The notes under the pieces were generated by a model that saw only the letters and a program-made list of their open reading frames with translations, searched no databases and was not told the DNA's origin. The position numbers were made by a program, and so were the translations under genes. Source: Dyadobacter pollutisoli (GTDB taxonomy: Bacteria; Bacteroidota; Bacteroidia; Cytophagales; Spirosomataceae). From it: DNA of 64,000 nucleotides. Shown piece by piece: positions 27,601 through 35,288 of this stretch (position 1 is its first letter; each line of letters starts with the position of its first letter). The stretch covers positions 1,862,501-1,926,500 of the forward strand of contig NZ_CP112998.1 in the NCBI RefSeq assembly GCF_026625565.1, written 5' to 3'.

Positions 27601-27848
27601 GCAGCCTCTACGGCCTGCATACCCACATACGAGAAAACCAGGGTGGCACCGGACGCAACACCGATCGAGTATTTTCCCGAAACGTCGCTGACGGCACCAT
27701 TGTTGGTACCTTTTTCGAGTACGCTTACGCCGGGTAATGCTTCACCGTCTGCGGCTTTTACAGTACCGGAAATGGTAACTTTTTGTGCCCAAGCAGCCTG
27801 CAATGAGCAAATGATGACGACGGTCATCCAAAGTAATCGTTTGAACAT
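24693..27848 (-). CDS. SusC/RagA-type TonB-dependent outer-membrane transporter
   Basis: TonB-dependent importer of 1051 residues. Start ATG 27848 (MFKRLLWMTVVI) is preferred because an upstream alternative would overlap the kinase gene's end. After the signal peptide (ending QAAWAQ) comes a carboxypeptidase-regulatory-like domain (about 25-100, ISGTVKAADGEALPGVSVLE), a plug domain (about 115-225) with PLYIIDGVPT and SASSIYGSRASNGVIIVTTK, and a 22-strand barrel ending PRTITAGLNISF. It imports oligosaccharide into the periplasm with energy from TonB/ExbBD, paired with the SusD protein downstream. Only four bases separate it from the fructokinase stop codon, so the locus is one operon. Confidence 0.97.
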   Translation of the reverse strand: MFKRLLWMTVVIICSLQAAWAQKVTISGTVKAADGEALPGVSVLEKGTNNGAVSDVSGKYSIGVASGATLVFSYVGMQAVEAAIGTKSVIDVTMQADSKNLSEVVVVGYTSSKKEDLTGAIAVVDMAPLKNISSGNPMQALQGRVPGLYIEKTGSPNGTNSRILIRGANTLGNTDPLYIIDGVPTKRPEVFQGLNPNSIESIQVLKDASASSIYGSRASNGVIIVTTKNGANSNGKINIDFNSSVSAQSEKYARFKMLNAADRGRALWQASVNDRVNPEDGYGALYSFDWNKDFNNPVLNSVKAQPLVGGNANMPAGDTDWQAEMYKTGIVTNNELTISGGNKNSSLQVNLGYYKNTGMLRYTDYGKLSGRINALTSAFDGKLKIGANMQVTSSNETLASTDIGGALTPGLAVTLAPTIPVYAKDGSWGGAIGSGYSDRNNPLHMQEINKWDNAHRLTLFGNVFAEFEPIKNLFIKSSLGADNASFYFKNIEQSFEEGSFGRANNSLTIDQNRYLSITWSNTIRYNMDLGNNHFKFLAGIEAIKNDSDYEIARKEGFAVQTEDYFVLNAGTGNVNVTGSGSGSRLLSQFARVDYGFSDRYLAAITIRRDGSSRFGSENAYGIFPAASVGWRIDKEQFFQSVKHISNLKLRAGVGRVGNQEIGDLARFGLYDTRYGARQSQFPNGHNGFFDQFYNIGTAYDLNGANTGNLPSGFVSIQGANPNLKWETTDEANVGVDFGFFDGMIQGSFDYFTRKTSDILITPPIASAVGEGQLRVLNGASKSNNGFEFSAGYYARPKGDFTYNVMAGVSRFRDKITALPEEVRAAYAGNATQTILGHSQFDLFGYKTAGLFQSQQEVDAAPSQVGAGPGRIRYVDTNGDGKIDDLDRVFFGTTLPAFEYNVKVEAFYKNFDLSIFGSGIAGRKGFDSYTFYNNFIRGRDNVGPGVFDAWSPSNTGSRVPALSLSDPNNETRTSDYFNVNTSYFKLRNVQLGYALSSDLVQKIKLQRIRVYVMAENLFLIKSKSFAGPDPERTDINAIPIPRTITAGLNISF

Positions 27849-27852
27849 AGTA

Positions 27853-28740
27853 TTAATGGTTAATGGTGAGGAATTGGTCAAGTTCAGATTCAGAAACAGA
27901 AGGGGTTGCTCCCTGATAGGTGGCGACAATGGCGCCTACCGCACAAGCTTTTCGGAGCGCTTCGGGGATATCGGTACCGGATAAATACTCTTTAAGGAAC
28001 ATCGCCAGGAACGAGTCGCCGCTGCCAATGGTGTCCTGAACTTCAACCGCGTAGCCTCCCTGCGTATTGATCTCATCGTGGTAAAGCACTTTGGCGCCAT
28101 CGGCTCCCAAGGTTACGATCACCATTTGCAGGGAAAATTTCTCAGAAAGAAACTTCATACGCGTCTCGGTATCAGGCATGATGCCATACCAGTCGGCCAC
28201 GGTCGCGAGCTCATGCTCATTCATTTTCACGATGTTGGCTTCGCGCAGCAGCAGCTCGGTAGTTGCCCTGTCAAAATGGGGCGGGCGGATGTTTACGTCA
28301 AACACTTTCAGTTTGGCTTCCTGCAACAATTCAAAAAGTGAGTCTTTCGATTGCTGGCTACGTACTGCAAGGGTTCCGTATACAAACACGTCGGCTTGCT
28401 GAACCCGTTTTTTGTTCTCTGGCGTAACCTGAATGTAGTCCCAGGCGACAGGCTGGACGATTTTGTAGGTTACCTCGGTCTTGTCGGTGAGGTTAACTTT
28501 GACAATGCCGGTCAAATGTGTCTGGCCTGTCTGGATCCATTTTGTCGAAAGTCCCTGGCCGTCCAGGTAATCGAGTAGTTCAAGGCCCAGGTCATCATTA
28601 CCCACACGGCTGATAAAAGCGGGGTCGAGACCGAAGTTTTTGAGGTGAATGGCTACGTTCATCGGAGCGCCGCCGGGCTGCTTGCCGCTGGGAAGCATAT
28701 CCCAGAGCATCTCGCCAAAAATGACAATTTCAGTGGACAT
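27853..28740 (-). CDS. PfkB-family carbohydrate kinase, probable fructokinase
   Basis: Cytoplasmic ribokinase-fold kinase of 295 residues, likely phosphorylating fructose to fructose-6-phosphate with ATP. The N-terminal substrate block GEMLWDMLPSGKQPGGAPMN is close to bacterial fructokinases, and the C-terminal anion-hole/catalytic motif is DTIGSGDSF with catalytic base Asp242. NMNEHE-like VKMNEHEL is also present. Encoded between the sugar transporter and SusC in the fructan locus, which supports fructose as substrate over other ketoses. Length is normal. Confidence 0.92.
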   Translation of the reverse strand: MSTEIVIFGEMLWDMLPSGKQPGGAPMNVAIHLKNFGLDPAFISRVGNDDLGLELLDYLDGQGLSTKWIQTGQTHLTGIVKVNLTDKTEVTYKIVQPVAWDYIQVTPENKKRVQQADVFVYGTLAVRSQQSKDSLFELLQEAKLKVFDVNIRPPHFDRATTELLLREANIVKMNEHELATVADWYGIMPDTETRMKFLSEKFSLQMVIVTLGADGAKVLYHDEINTQGGYAVEVQDTIGSGDSFLAMFLKEYLSGTDIPEALRKACAVGAIVATYQGATPSVSESELDQFLTINH

Positions 28741-28753
28741 ATTAAGTGATCGG

Positions 28754-30076
28754 TTAGTGAAGGACCATTGTTTTTTCGGTACGTTCCAGGGATGTACCCT
28801 TGGTTTCCGGCATGAACCGCCAGACGAAAATGAGCTGTAAGACCATCATCAGCGCGAAAAAGGAAAACGTGATACCGCCGCCAAAGTATTCTGCGATGAT
28901 GGGGAAGGAAAAGGCGATCAGCGCGGCCATAAACCAATGGGTAAAACTGCCCAATGCCTGTCCGCTCGCCCTGACTTCGTTGGGGAAAATTTCGGAGATG
29001 AAAACCCAGATGACGGCTCCCTGAGAGAATGCGAAGAAGGCGATGTAGACGAAAAGAAAAACAGGCACGCCGGTGAAATCCTGTATGAAAAATGCCCTGG
29101 CGACCAATGCAAGCGTAATAATCACCCCGACAGACCCGGTAAACATCAGGGTACGCCGCCCGAATTTGTCAATAAAATTGATAGCCAGGAGCGTAAATGC
29201 AAAATTGACAAAGCCGATGCCGGCAGAGGATAAAAATGCTGCCTTGGTCCCCAGTCCGGTCATTTCAAAAATTCGCGGGCTGTAATAAATAATAGCATTA
29301 ATCCCTGAAACCTGATTGAAAACTGCGAAAAGAATGGCCAGCGTTACGGGAGTTTTGTGCCGGGCTGAAAAAAGCCGTGACTGCTTGCTGCTACTTGCTT
29401 GTTCATGCGCATTGACAATAGCAGACAGCGTTTCTTCGCTGGTGTCGGCGTCGATCAATTGGAGGATTTCACGTGCTTCCTGCACTTTATTTTTTCGGAT
29501 TACCAACCAGCGAGGACTTTCCGGTACATACAAAATCGCCAGCAGGAACACCAATGACGGCAATGCCTGTACTCCAAGCATCCAGCGCCACGCATGATCG
29601 CCCATATCCTGCATGAAATAATTGGAGAAGTACGCGATCAGAATACCGAAAACGACATTGAACTGAAACAGCCCGACCATTTTACCGCGTGACTTGGCAG
29701 GTGAGATCTCGGATATGTACATCGGTGCGGCGACCGACGATGCGCCTACACCCAGGCCACCGAGAAACCGGAAGAAAATGAATACGTACCAGTCTGTGGC
29801 GAATGCGGAACCCAGGGAAGATACCAGGTAGAGTACCGCGATCCAGAACAGGGTGGTTTTGCGCCCGAGCCGGTCTGTGGGTATGCCGCCAAGCAGCGCG
29901 CCGAGCACGGTACCGATGAGTGCGATGGAGACTGTGAACCCGTGTTCGACGGCTGACAGGTCCCACAATAGTTGAATGGCTTTTTCCGCTCCCGAGATCA
30001 CCGCCGTATCGAACCCGAAGAGAAATCCCCCGAGCGCCACCACGACTGACCACACTAGTACTTTACTGTTTTTCAT
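28754..30076 (-). CDS. MFS sugar porter, probable fructose transporter
   Basis: Inner-membrane transporter of 440 residues with 12 predicted helices, probably a sugar:H+ symporter. Sugar-porter signatures are present: GFLFGFDTAVISGAEKAIQ in helix 1, DRLGRKTTLF after helix 2, RFLGGLGVGASSVAAPMYIS, YVPESPRWLV at mid-loop and RFMPETKGTSLE at the end. It is the first gene of the fructan operon, 13 bases before the fructokinase and 204 bases after the HTCS gene. Uptake of fructose released by GH32 is the natural inference. Confidence 0.94.
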   Translation of the reverse strand: MKNSKVLVWSVVVALGGFLFGFDTAVISGAEKAIQLLWDLSAVEHGFTVSIALIGTVLGALLGGIPTDRLGRKTTLFWIAVLYLVSSLGSAFATDWYVFIFFRFLGGLGVGASSVAAPMYISEISPAKSRGKMVGLFQFNVVFGILIAYFSNYFMQDMGDHAWRWMLGVQALPSLVFLLAILYVPESPRWLVIRKNKVQEAREILQLIDADTSEETLSAIVNAHEQASSSKQSRLFSARHKTPVTLAILFAVFNQVSGINAIIYYSPRIFEMTGLGTKAAFLSSAGIGFVNFAFTLLAINFIDKFGRRTLMFTGSVGVIITLALVARAFFIQDFTGVPVFLFVYIAFFAFSQGAVIWVFISEIFPNEVRASGQALGSFTHWFMAALIAFSFPIIAEYFGGGITFSFFALMMVLQLIFVWRFMPETKGTSLERTEKTMVLH

Positions 30077-30096
30077 TTGTAGTTCTGATTTTTGAT

Positions 30097-30104
30097 CAAA
30101 ACTA
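30097..30104 (-). promoter_or_regulatory. Candidate -7 promoter box of the fructan operon
   Basis: On the minus strand TAGTTTTG matches TAnnTTTG and lies 20 bases before the MFS transporter start. No clear -33 TTG is seen at the standard distance, as expected for a promoter that depends on an activator. The HTCS-type repeat at 30240-30279 lies further upstream. Confidence 0.45.
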
Positions 30105-30221
30105 GCGCAGTAACATACTTTGAATAACTAAAAAATATCTCAAAAAAGTTAAACTTTGATACGGAGCACTATTGAAGGCGTATTGTGATGATTGTCAACG
30201 ATTTAGGTTCATCGGTTGACA

Positions 30222-30279
30222 CAAATTTGAAAGTGTAGGTTTCAAATTTGATACATAGTCTTTCAAAAATGTAACATGG
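30222..30279. promoter_or_regulatory. Candidate HTCS operator: inverted and direct repeats
   Basis: CAAATTTGAAA (30222-30232) and TTTCAAATTTG (30240-30250) are a perfect 11-base inverted repeat around a 7-base spacer. From 30240 and again from 30261 runs a 19-base direct repeat, TTTCAAATTTGATACATAG and TTTCAAAAATGTAACATGG, 14 of 19 identical, with a 21-base period (two helical turns). AraC-type domains of HTCS proteins bind such tandem sites. It lies between the HTCS stop and the operon it should control. Confidence 0.55.
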
Positions 30280-30280
30280 T

Positions 30281-33016
30281 TCAGGATTTTTTATATTCCA
30301 TCGGCGTTTGGTTATATTTTGTTTTGAAGGCCGTGGAGAAATAAGTAGGAGAGGAGAAGCCCACTTTGTAGGCAATGTCGGAAACGGTCAGGTCGTCGCG
30401 TCTCAATAAAAATTTGGCTTTGTTCAAGCGGAGCTGCTGAATGTACTCGTTTACGCTGAGCCCGAGCAGGGCTTTCACTTTCCGGTACAGCTGTACGCGC
30501 GACATGCCCAGGTCTTTACCAATGTCTTCCACGCTTAGTTCGGAGTTGCCATAATTTTCTTCAATGTAGGCCGTGAACTGAGTGATAAACTTCTTGTCCA
30601 GCTTGTTGGGATTATTCACCGTCGATGATTCAATGGGCAATTCGCTGGTGTAATGCTCACGCAGGATCGCACGGTTTTTCAGCAATGTCCTGATCATTTC
30701 TTCAACATATTTCAGGTTGAATGGCTTGGTAACGTATGCGTCAACGCCGGTCTGGATGCCTTCTATCTGCTGCTCGGTGGTGGTTTTGGCGGTGAGCATG
30801 ATCACGGGAATATGCGAAGTCCTGAAATCGGTTTTGAGCATTACCGAGATGCTCAACCCATCTTTGCCCGGCAACATCACGTCGCAAATGATCAGGTCAG
30901 GGATATGTTCAAAAGCCATTCTCAGGCCTTCTTCGCCGTCGCCAGCTTTGTAAATCTGATAGCTGTTTTGCAGTTTTTGCTCCATGAGCCGCACCAGATC
31001 TGCATTGTCCTCAATGAGTAGCACCGACTGATCCTTCGGCTGACCATTGATGGGTGCAGGAATAAGCTCTGACGCATTATCCTCTGAAAGCTCAAAATGA
31101 CGGGCGATAGAAATGTCTTCGATGGGCTCATTTTGAAGTTCGTCCTGTTGCAAATGCGCATTGCCCAAGGGTAGTTCAATCGTAAAACAGGTTTCACGGC
31201 CAGGCTCGCTGCGTACCGAAATGCGGCCCTGGTGGAGGGTGATCAATTCCTTGGACAATGCCAGTCCCAGCCCGGTACCCAGCGTTTTGTAACTGTTTTC
31301 TCCCTGATAAAAAACTTCAAATGCATGCGCAATCTCTGAGGGCGTCATACCGATGCCATTATCTTCCACTCGGATCTGTGCATTACCAGAAGACGCATTG
31401 ATGTACAAATAGATGCGTCCCTTATCAGCGGTAAATTTGAATGCATTGGACAGCAAATTGAAGATTACCTTATCGAGCATGGTGGCGTCAAACCAGACGC
31501 GGATCTCGGGATCGGAAGCGATGAGCTGGAAGTCAATTTTGCGCCGCGACGCTATTTTTTCAAAAGAAACCATGATATCCCTGACAAATGCGACCAGGTT
31601 CTGTTCCCCTGCCCGGAGCTTCATCTTGTTACTCCCGAGTTTTCTGAAATCCATGAGCTGATTCACGAGCCGGAGCAGCCTCAATGTGTTTTTGCGGATC
31701 AGCGAAAGTTCCTGCCGGATCAACGGATCGCGGATTTTATCATTGGCAAGAATGTCCTCCACTGGTGCCAAAATCAATGTGAGCGGCGTGCGGAACTCGT
31801 GAGAAATGTTGGTAAAAAATTTCAATTTAGCCTCATTCTCAATGCCAGCACGCTGGGCAAGCTGCTCGATCTGGTTTTTCTGATCCGATATTTCGTGATT
31901 TTGAGATTCCAGCCGTTTGTTGATCTTGCGGTTTTCCCGCAGCGAATAAAATGACAATGCCCCGAAGAGCAAGGCCAGCGCCAGGGTTACAGAAATAGAG
32001 TAAATGATGACGGTTTGATTTTCGGAGATCGCCCTTTGCTCTTCGATTTTTTCCTGACGCCGTTCAATGTCCTGCTCCTGGGCGACCAGTTTTTCGCTCT
32101 GTAACTTCATGATCCTCACGTTGGTAGAGTCAATCATGGTGATTTGTAGTCTATTCTCCCTTTTAAATGCTTCTTTTTGTAAAATGGATATGGCAGTGCG
32201 GATCGCCTCCTCGCCGCCCGTCGGGTAGAGTACCGTTGCATTCAGAATGTCACGGTCGACGAGATCTATACCTCCGTCGCGACCAGTCAGGCCGTCGACT
32301 CCGATGAGCTTGATCTTTTTTTCCAAGCCGAGACTTTTGCAAACCCGGAACGCCGTCAGCGCACGTCGATCGTTTTGACAAAAGATCACGTCAATGTCAG
32401 GATTGGCCTTTAATATGGCTGTGAGCGGTTTTTGGAATGAATATTTATCCCAGTCACCGTCCAGTTTGTCGACGAGCCGAATACCCGGGAAGTGGCTGAT
32501 AATCTCGGCAAAACCCTGATGACGGTCAATGTCCGCCGAGGAACCCGGGCGCTCGCTGATCTCGATCACATTGCCTTTGCCTTTCAAAATGGTGTTGGCA
32601 TAAGCACCGGCCACTTGCCCTACTTCCACATTATTGGCCCCGACATAAGCTGTATACTGGTCCGAATTGGTTTTTCGGTCAAGTATAATCACTGGAATAC
32701 CATTCTGATAAGCCTTTTCAACAATCGGCGTGATGGGTTTGGCCTCGTTTGGCGATACGATGAGCAGATCAATATCCTGACTGATAAATTCGGATATCTG
32801 ATCAATCTGCGTGGCAGAGTTGCCCCCGGCATCTTTCATGATGAAATTGATTTCCGGATGAAACGAAAGCTCACGGTACATGCTCTCTTGCATGGTTTTT
32901 CGCCAGTTGTCAGCACCGGTACATTGGGAAAAACCAATCGTAAACTGTTTCGGCTCTTGCTTTGAGCAGGCCATCAACAGTAAAATAAGCAGAAAGAGAG
33001 TGGCAGCAGATTTCAA
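30281..33016 (-). CDS. Hybrid two-component system (HTCS) with periplasmic sugar-binding sensor, fructan locus regulator
   Basis: One-protein signalling system of 911 residues spanning the inner membrane. Order: N-terminal leader with lipobox-like LLLMACSKQ, periplasmic type I sugar-binding (ribose-binding-protein/LacI-like) domain about 25-305, coiled coil 305-332, membrane helix 336-358, HisKA with His406 in NISHEFRTP, HATPase (NLLSNAFKF, DNGIGMT, GTGLGLALS), receiver 662-780 with Asp712 in ICDVMLPGKDG, and AraC helix-turn-helix 805-909. The only usable start in frame is TTG at 33016; the frame stays open upstream without ATG. It resembles Bacteroides thetaiotaomicron BT1754, whose sensor domain binds fructose (established), so fructose sensing is inferred here. 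It sits directly upstream of the operon it should regulate. Confidence 0.93.
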   Translation of the reverse strand: MKSAATLFLLILLLMACSKQEPKQFTIGFSQCTGADNWRKTMQESMYRELSFHPEINFIMKDAGGNSATQIDQISEFISQDIDLLIVSPNEAKPITPIVEKAYQNGIPVIILDRKTNSDQYTAYVGANNVEVGQVAGAYANTILKGKGNVIEISERPGSSADIDRHQGFAEIISHFPGIRLVDKLDGDWDKYSFQKPLTAILKANPDIDVIFCQNDRRALTAFRVCKSLGLEKKIKLIGVDGLTGRDGGIDLVDRDILNATVLYPTGGEEAIRTAISILQKEAFKRENRLQITMIDSTNVRIMKLQSEKLVAQEQDIERRQEKIEEQRAISENQTVIIYSISVTLALALLFGALSFYSLRENRKINKRLESQNHEISDQKNQIEQLAQRAGIENEAKLKFFTNISHEFRTPLTLILAPVEDILANDKIRDPLIRQELSLIRKNTLRLLRLVNQLMDFRKLGSNKMKLRAGEQNLVAFVRDIMVSFEKIASRRKIDFQLIASDPEIRVWFDATMLDKVIFNLLSNAFKFTADKGRIYLYINASSGNAQIRVEDNGIGMTPSEIAHAFEVFYQGENSYKTLGTGLGLALSKELITLHQGRISVRSEPGRETCFTIELPLGNAHLQQDELQNEPIEDISIARHFELSEDNASELIPAPINGQPKDQSVLLIEDNADLVRLMEQKLQNSYQIYKAGDGEEGLRMAFEHIPDLIICDVMLPGKDGLSISVMLKTDFRTSHIPVIMLTAKTTTEQQIEGIQTGVDAYVTKPFNLKYVEEMIRTLLKNRAILREHYTSELPIESSTVNNPNKLDKKFITQFTAYIEENYGNSELSVEDIGKDLGMSRVQLYRKVKALLGLSVNEYIQQLRLNKAKFLLRRDDLTVSDIAYKVGFSSPTYFSTAFKTKYNQTPMEYKKS

Positions 33017-33113
33017 TTTTTTCCGGTATCTATGCGATAATTTGGGCCATTCAAAAGTATCATTAATTGCACAATTACTTACATTGCGCCGAATTCATAT
33101 TTACCTAAATTTT

Positions 33114-33557
33114 ATGAAAAGACTACTTTTATTGAGCATCATGTGCTTTTCTTGCTCGACCATTTTCGCACAGGTTTCATCAGGCAGCCTTGGTTTTGTC
33201 CGTATTAATCACCTGGCGCTGCAAGTGAAGGATATTCCGGCCAGCAGGGACTTTTACAGAGACATTGTGGGGTTGAAACCGGTGGAAGTACCCGATACCC
33301 TCAAAGCGATCCGCGCATGGTTTGATACAGGCGAGGGACAAATGATACATTTGCTCGCGGGCCGCACAACACCGGTCGTTAATGATAAAAACGGCAGCCA
33401 TTTCGCGATGTTCGTCACGTCAATTGCAGGCGCTGAAAAATTTTTGACGGCCAAAAAGATTGCTTTTCACAAGCAGGTAAGGTTCGACGGAGTGACGCAA
33501 ATTTACTTCGCGGATCCGGACGGGTATCTGATCGAGTTGAATGAAAAAAAGAAATAG
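33114..33557 (+). CDS. Exported VOC (glyoxalase/bleomycin resistance-type) protein
   Basis: Small 147-residue protein with a signal peptide (MKRLLLLSIMCFSCSTIFAQ), followed by a single VOC module: first half INHLALQVKDIPASRDFYRD with metal-ligand His, second half HFAMFVTSIAGAEKFLTAKK and IYFADPDGYLIELNE with the usual Glu ligand. VOC enzymes are metal-dependent lyases, isomerases or dioxygenases, or bind small molecules; export to the periplasm is unusual for glyoxalase I itself. Start ATG 33114 is chosen because longer upstream frames lack a natural leader and would overlap the HTCS promoter region. It is divergent from the HTCS gene and convergent with the NarL-type regulator, two bases apart. 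Confidence 0.83.
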   Translation: MKRLLLLSIMCFSCSTIFAQVSSGSLGFVRINHLALQVKDIPASRDFYRDIVGLKPVEVPDTLKAIRAWFDTGEGQMIHLLAGRTTPVVNDKNGSHFAMFVTSIAGAEKFLTAKKIAFHKQVRFDGVTQIYFADPDGYLIELNEKKK

Positions 33558-33559
33558 GT

Positions 33560-34219
33560 TCAGTGCACGCTTCCCGTGCCGGGATTCTGGCTTTTGAAAA
33601 ACTGCACTTTTTTGAACATGTCAATCAGGGTACTTACTTTCAGTTTCTCAAAAATTCTGGCTTTGTAAGTACTCACTGAACTTTCCGTAAGTCCGAGCCT
33701 GATCGCGATCTCCTTGGTCCAATAGCCTTCAATCAGCATATCCATTACTTCAAGCTCCCGCTGTGAGAGCCCCTCTAACGGATTTTCACCATAAGATTTA
33801 TTGTCCAATGTATTGCGAAGCAACTGCTGCTGGACGGCCATGCTGATATAATTACCGGCTTCGAACATGGATAATACTGCCTTTTTGATCTCGGCCTGAG
33901 ACGCGTTTTTAGATAAAAAGCCATTCGCACCAGCCTTAATGTAGTGCAGGGCGTAAACCTCTTCTTCGAGGCTCGAAAAAATGAGTATCAGTACCTTCGG
34001 ATTGATCTCCCTGATCTTTGGGATCATGTTAAAGCCTTCCCCGTCGGGAATATTAATGTCAAGTAAAATCAGGTCGATCGAGTTCGCAGCTAGTTTGGAC
34101 ATAGTCTCGCCCAGACTGGCGGCTTCATGAACGGTAACGGGATCCAGCAAATCAAGAACGAGGAACCTGGTCGCAAGTCTGACAATTGCATGATCTTCAA
34201 CCAGCAGAATTTGTTTCAT
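33560..34219 (-). CDS. NarL/FixJ-type response regulator
   Basis: Two-domain DNA-binding response regulator of 219 residues. Start ATG 34219 (MKQILLVEDHAIV) fits the receiver domain start; an earlier in-frame codon adds an unlikely leader. Receiver residues 1-120 contain the acidic pair in LVEDH and phospho-acceptor Asp54 in LILLDINIPDG, with Lys in FLSKNAS. The LuxR helix-turn-helix occupies about 148-210 (GLSQRELEVMDMLIEGYWTK, SVSTYKARIFEKL). No cognate kinase is adjacent, so it is an orphan here; the TPR kinase with HisKA_3-like domain at 54.7 kb is of the type that pairs with such regulators. Confidence 0.93.
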   Translation of the reverse strand: MKQILLVEDHAIVRLATRFLVLDLLDPVTVHEAASLGETMSKLAANSIDLILLDINIPDGEGFNMIPKIREINPKVLILIFSSLEEEVYALHYIKAGANGFLSKNASQAEIKKAVLSMFEAGNYISMAVQQQLLRNTLDNKSYGENPLEGLSQRELEVMDMLIEGYWTKEIAIRLGLTESSVSTYKARIFEKLKVSTLIDMFKKVQFFKSQNPGTGSVH

Positions 34220-34404
34220 CAATTTGGGGGTCAATGGATGCTTGATCAAACCATTTTGCGCTATCAAAATGCTCTATTAAATTATGTTAGGAGTAATATA
34301 AAACCATTTAAGTAAATATTGCCAGAGTAACTTGTAATATTTACCGATAGTGTCGTACAAGTTTACAATTAATTAATTTGTTACTCAAAATAATTCCGGT
34401 TTAT

Positions 34405-34412
34405 TAATTTTG
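34405..34412 (+). promoter_or_regulatory. Isolated -7 promoter box with no gene downstream
   Basis: TAATTTTG fits TAnnTTTG, and a TTTG at 34377-34380 could serve as -33, though the 24-base gap is slightly long. The only downstream feature on this strand is the strong hairpin at 34447-34499, so a very short RNA is conceivable. Otherwise the 293-base gap 34220-34512 holds nothing recognisable. Confidence 0.3.
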
Positions 34413-34446
34413 TGCTACTTGATTAGTAGAACTATTTCTATCGTTG

Positions 34447-34499
34447 ACCACAAAAAGAGAGCGGCTTCCATTATTTGGAAGCCGCTCTCTTTTTGTGGT
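34447..34499 (-). terminator. Strong intrinsic terminator hairpin
   Basis: Two perfect 24-base arms (34447-34470 and 34476-34499) enclose the loop TTATT. The stem has a GC-rich core (GAGCGGCTTCC) and an A5/T5 base, so it works in either orientation. It lies 14 bases past the stop of the LolA-like gene and most likely terminates it. Confidence 0.85.
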
Positions 34500-34512
34500 T
34501 GTTTGTTTGAAG

Positions 34513-35229
34513 CTATTTAACGGGTCTCTTGAAAATGGAGTCGTCCACTTTACTATTAACCACTATTTTGCTGGTAATGAATGACATAGCACCCATTTGT
34601 GGGTTAGTAATGTCCATCGTATTAGCGAATTTAAGACCATCCACCTCTTTATAGTCCGAAAGGTCAATTTCACCTTCCTGACCGTTCATGGAAACCTTCA
34701 ATTTGCTCAGCAGATACGTTTCAGCATCCAGGAATTGGTCTGTTACCTGCCCGTCTTTGGACGTAACCTTCAAGTGATATACGTCTTTCTTGTCCTGTTT
34801 TTCTTTACCGATCAGTTCAACGGTGTTGCCTTTTTCTTTATAGCCTACCAGTCCTCCGAAAGGGTCCATCGAGCTGATCTGCTGTTTCACCTGTTCGGCT
34901 GGCATATCTTCCGGTTCTCCGGTTCCTCCCATCATCGTCGGGCGGATCATCCATCCGCTGGTACCGTCCACAACCTGCACCATCGAGTTACCCATTACAG
35001 TGGACTCATTGCGAACCGCTTTTCCTACGACGATCGTCGTTTTGTTTGGTATCTCCATGCCTTGCACGGCCAGGGAGCGTTCCGTAACAATGGTTGTAAC
35101 ACCTTTTATTTTATCCATTCCGCCCATGGCAGCCACATGCTTATCCACGATTTCATCAACACTCTGGCCATAAGATGCTGCCGAGATCAGAGCCGCCAAC
35201 GTTGCGACAAATAGTTTGGTTGTTTTCAT
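34513..35229 (-). CDS. Periplasmic LolA-like protein of unknown role
   Basis: Exported 238-residue protein with signal peptide ending SAASYGQ. The repeated-strand pattern (VTTIVTERSLAVQGMEIPN, KDVYHLKVTSKDGQVTDQF, GEIDLSDYKEVDGLKFANTM) resembles the half-barrel fold of outer-membrane lipoprotein-sorting proteins (LolA/LolB-like), a family that carries lipids or lipoproteins. The helix DEIVDKHVAAMGGMDKIKGV at the mature N-terminus is common to Bacteroidota members of this group. It is downstream of the outer-membrane barrel gene by 59 bases on the same strand and may be co-transcribed with it. Function is inferred from fold resemblance only. Confidence 0.65.
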   Translation of the reverse strand: MKTTKLFVATLAALISAASYGQSVDEIVDKHVAAMGGMDKIKGVTTIVTERSLAVQGMEIPNKTTIVVGKAVRNESTVMGNSMVQVVDGTSGWMIRPTMMGGTGEPEDMPAEQVKQQISSMDPFGGLVGYKEKGNTVELIGKEKQDKKDVYHLKVTSKDGQVTDQFLDAETYLLSKLKVSMNGQEGEIDLSDYKEVDGLKFANTMDITNPQMGAMSFITSKIVVNSKVDDSIFKRPVK

Positions 35230-35288
35230 ATCTAAGTTTTATTTGTGATAAACAGTTTGTGAACCCAAAAGCATTATGCATGTCATAA

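Noticed and set aside
27849..27929. Upstream start for SusC
   Set aside because: It overlaps the end of the fructokinase gene and hides the signal peptide that starts at 27848.
32880..33113. Possible N-terminal extension of the VOC protein
   Set aside because: It would be antisense to the HTCS start and remove the clean signal peptide that begins at 33114.
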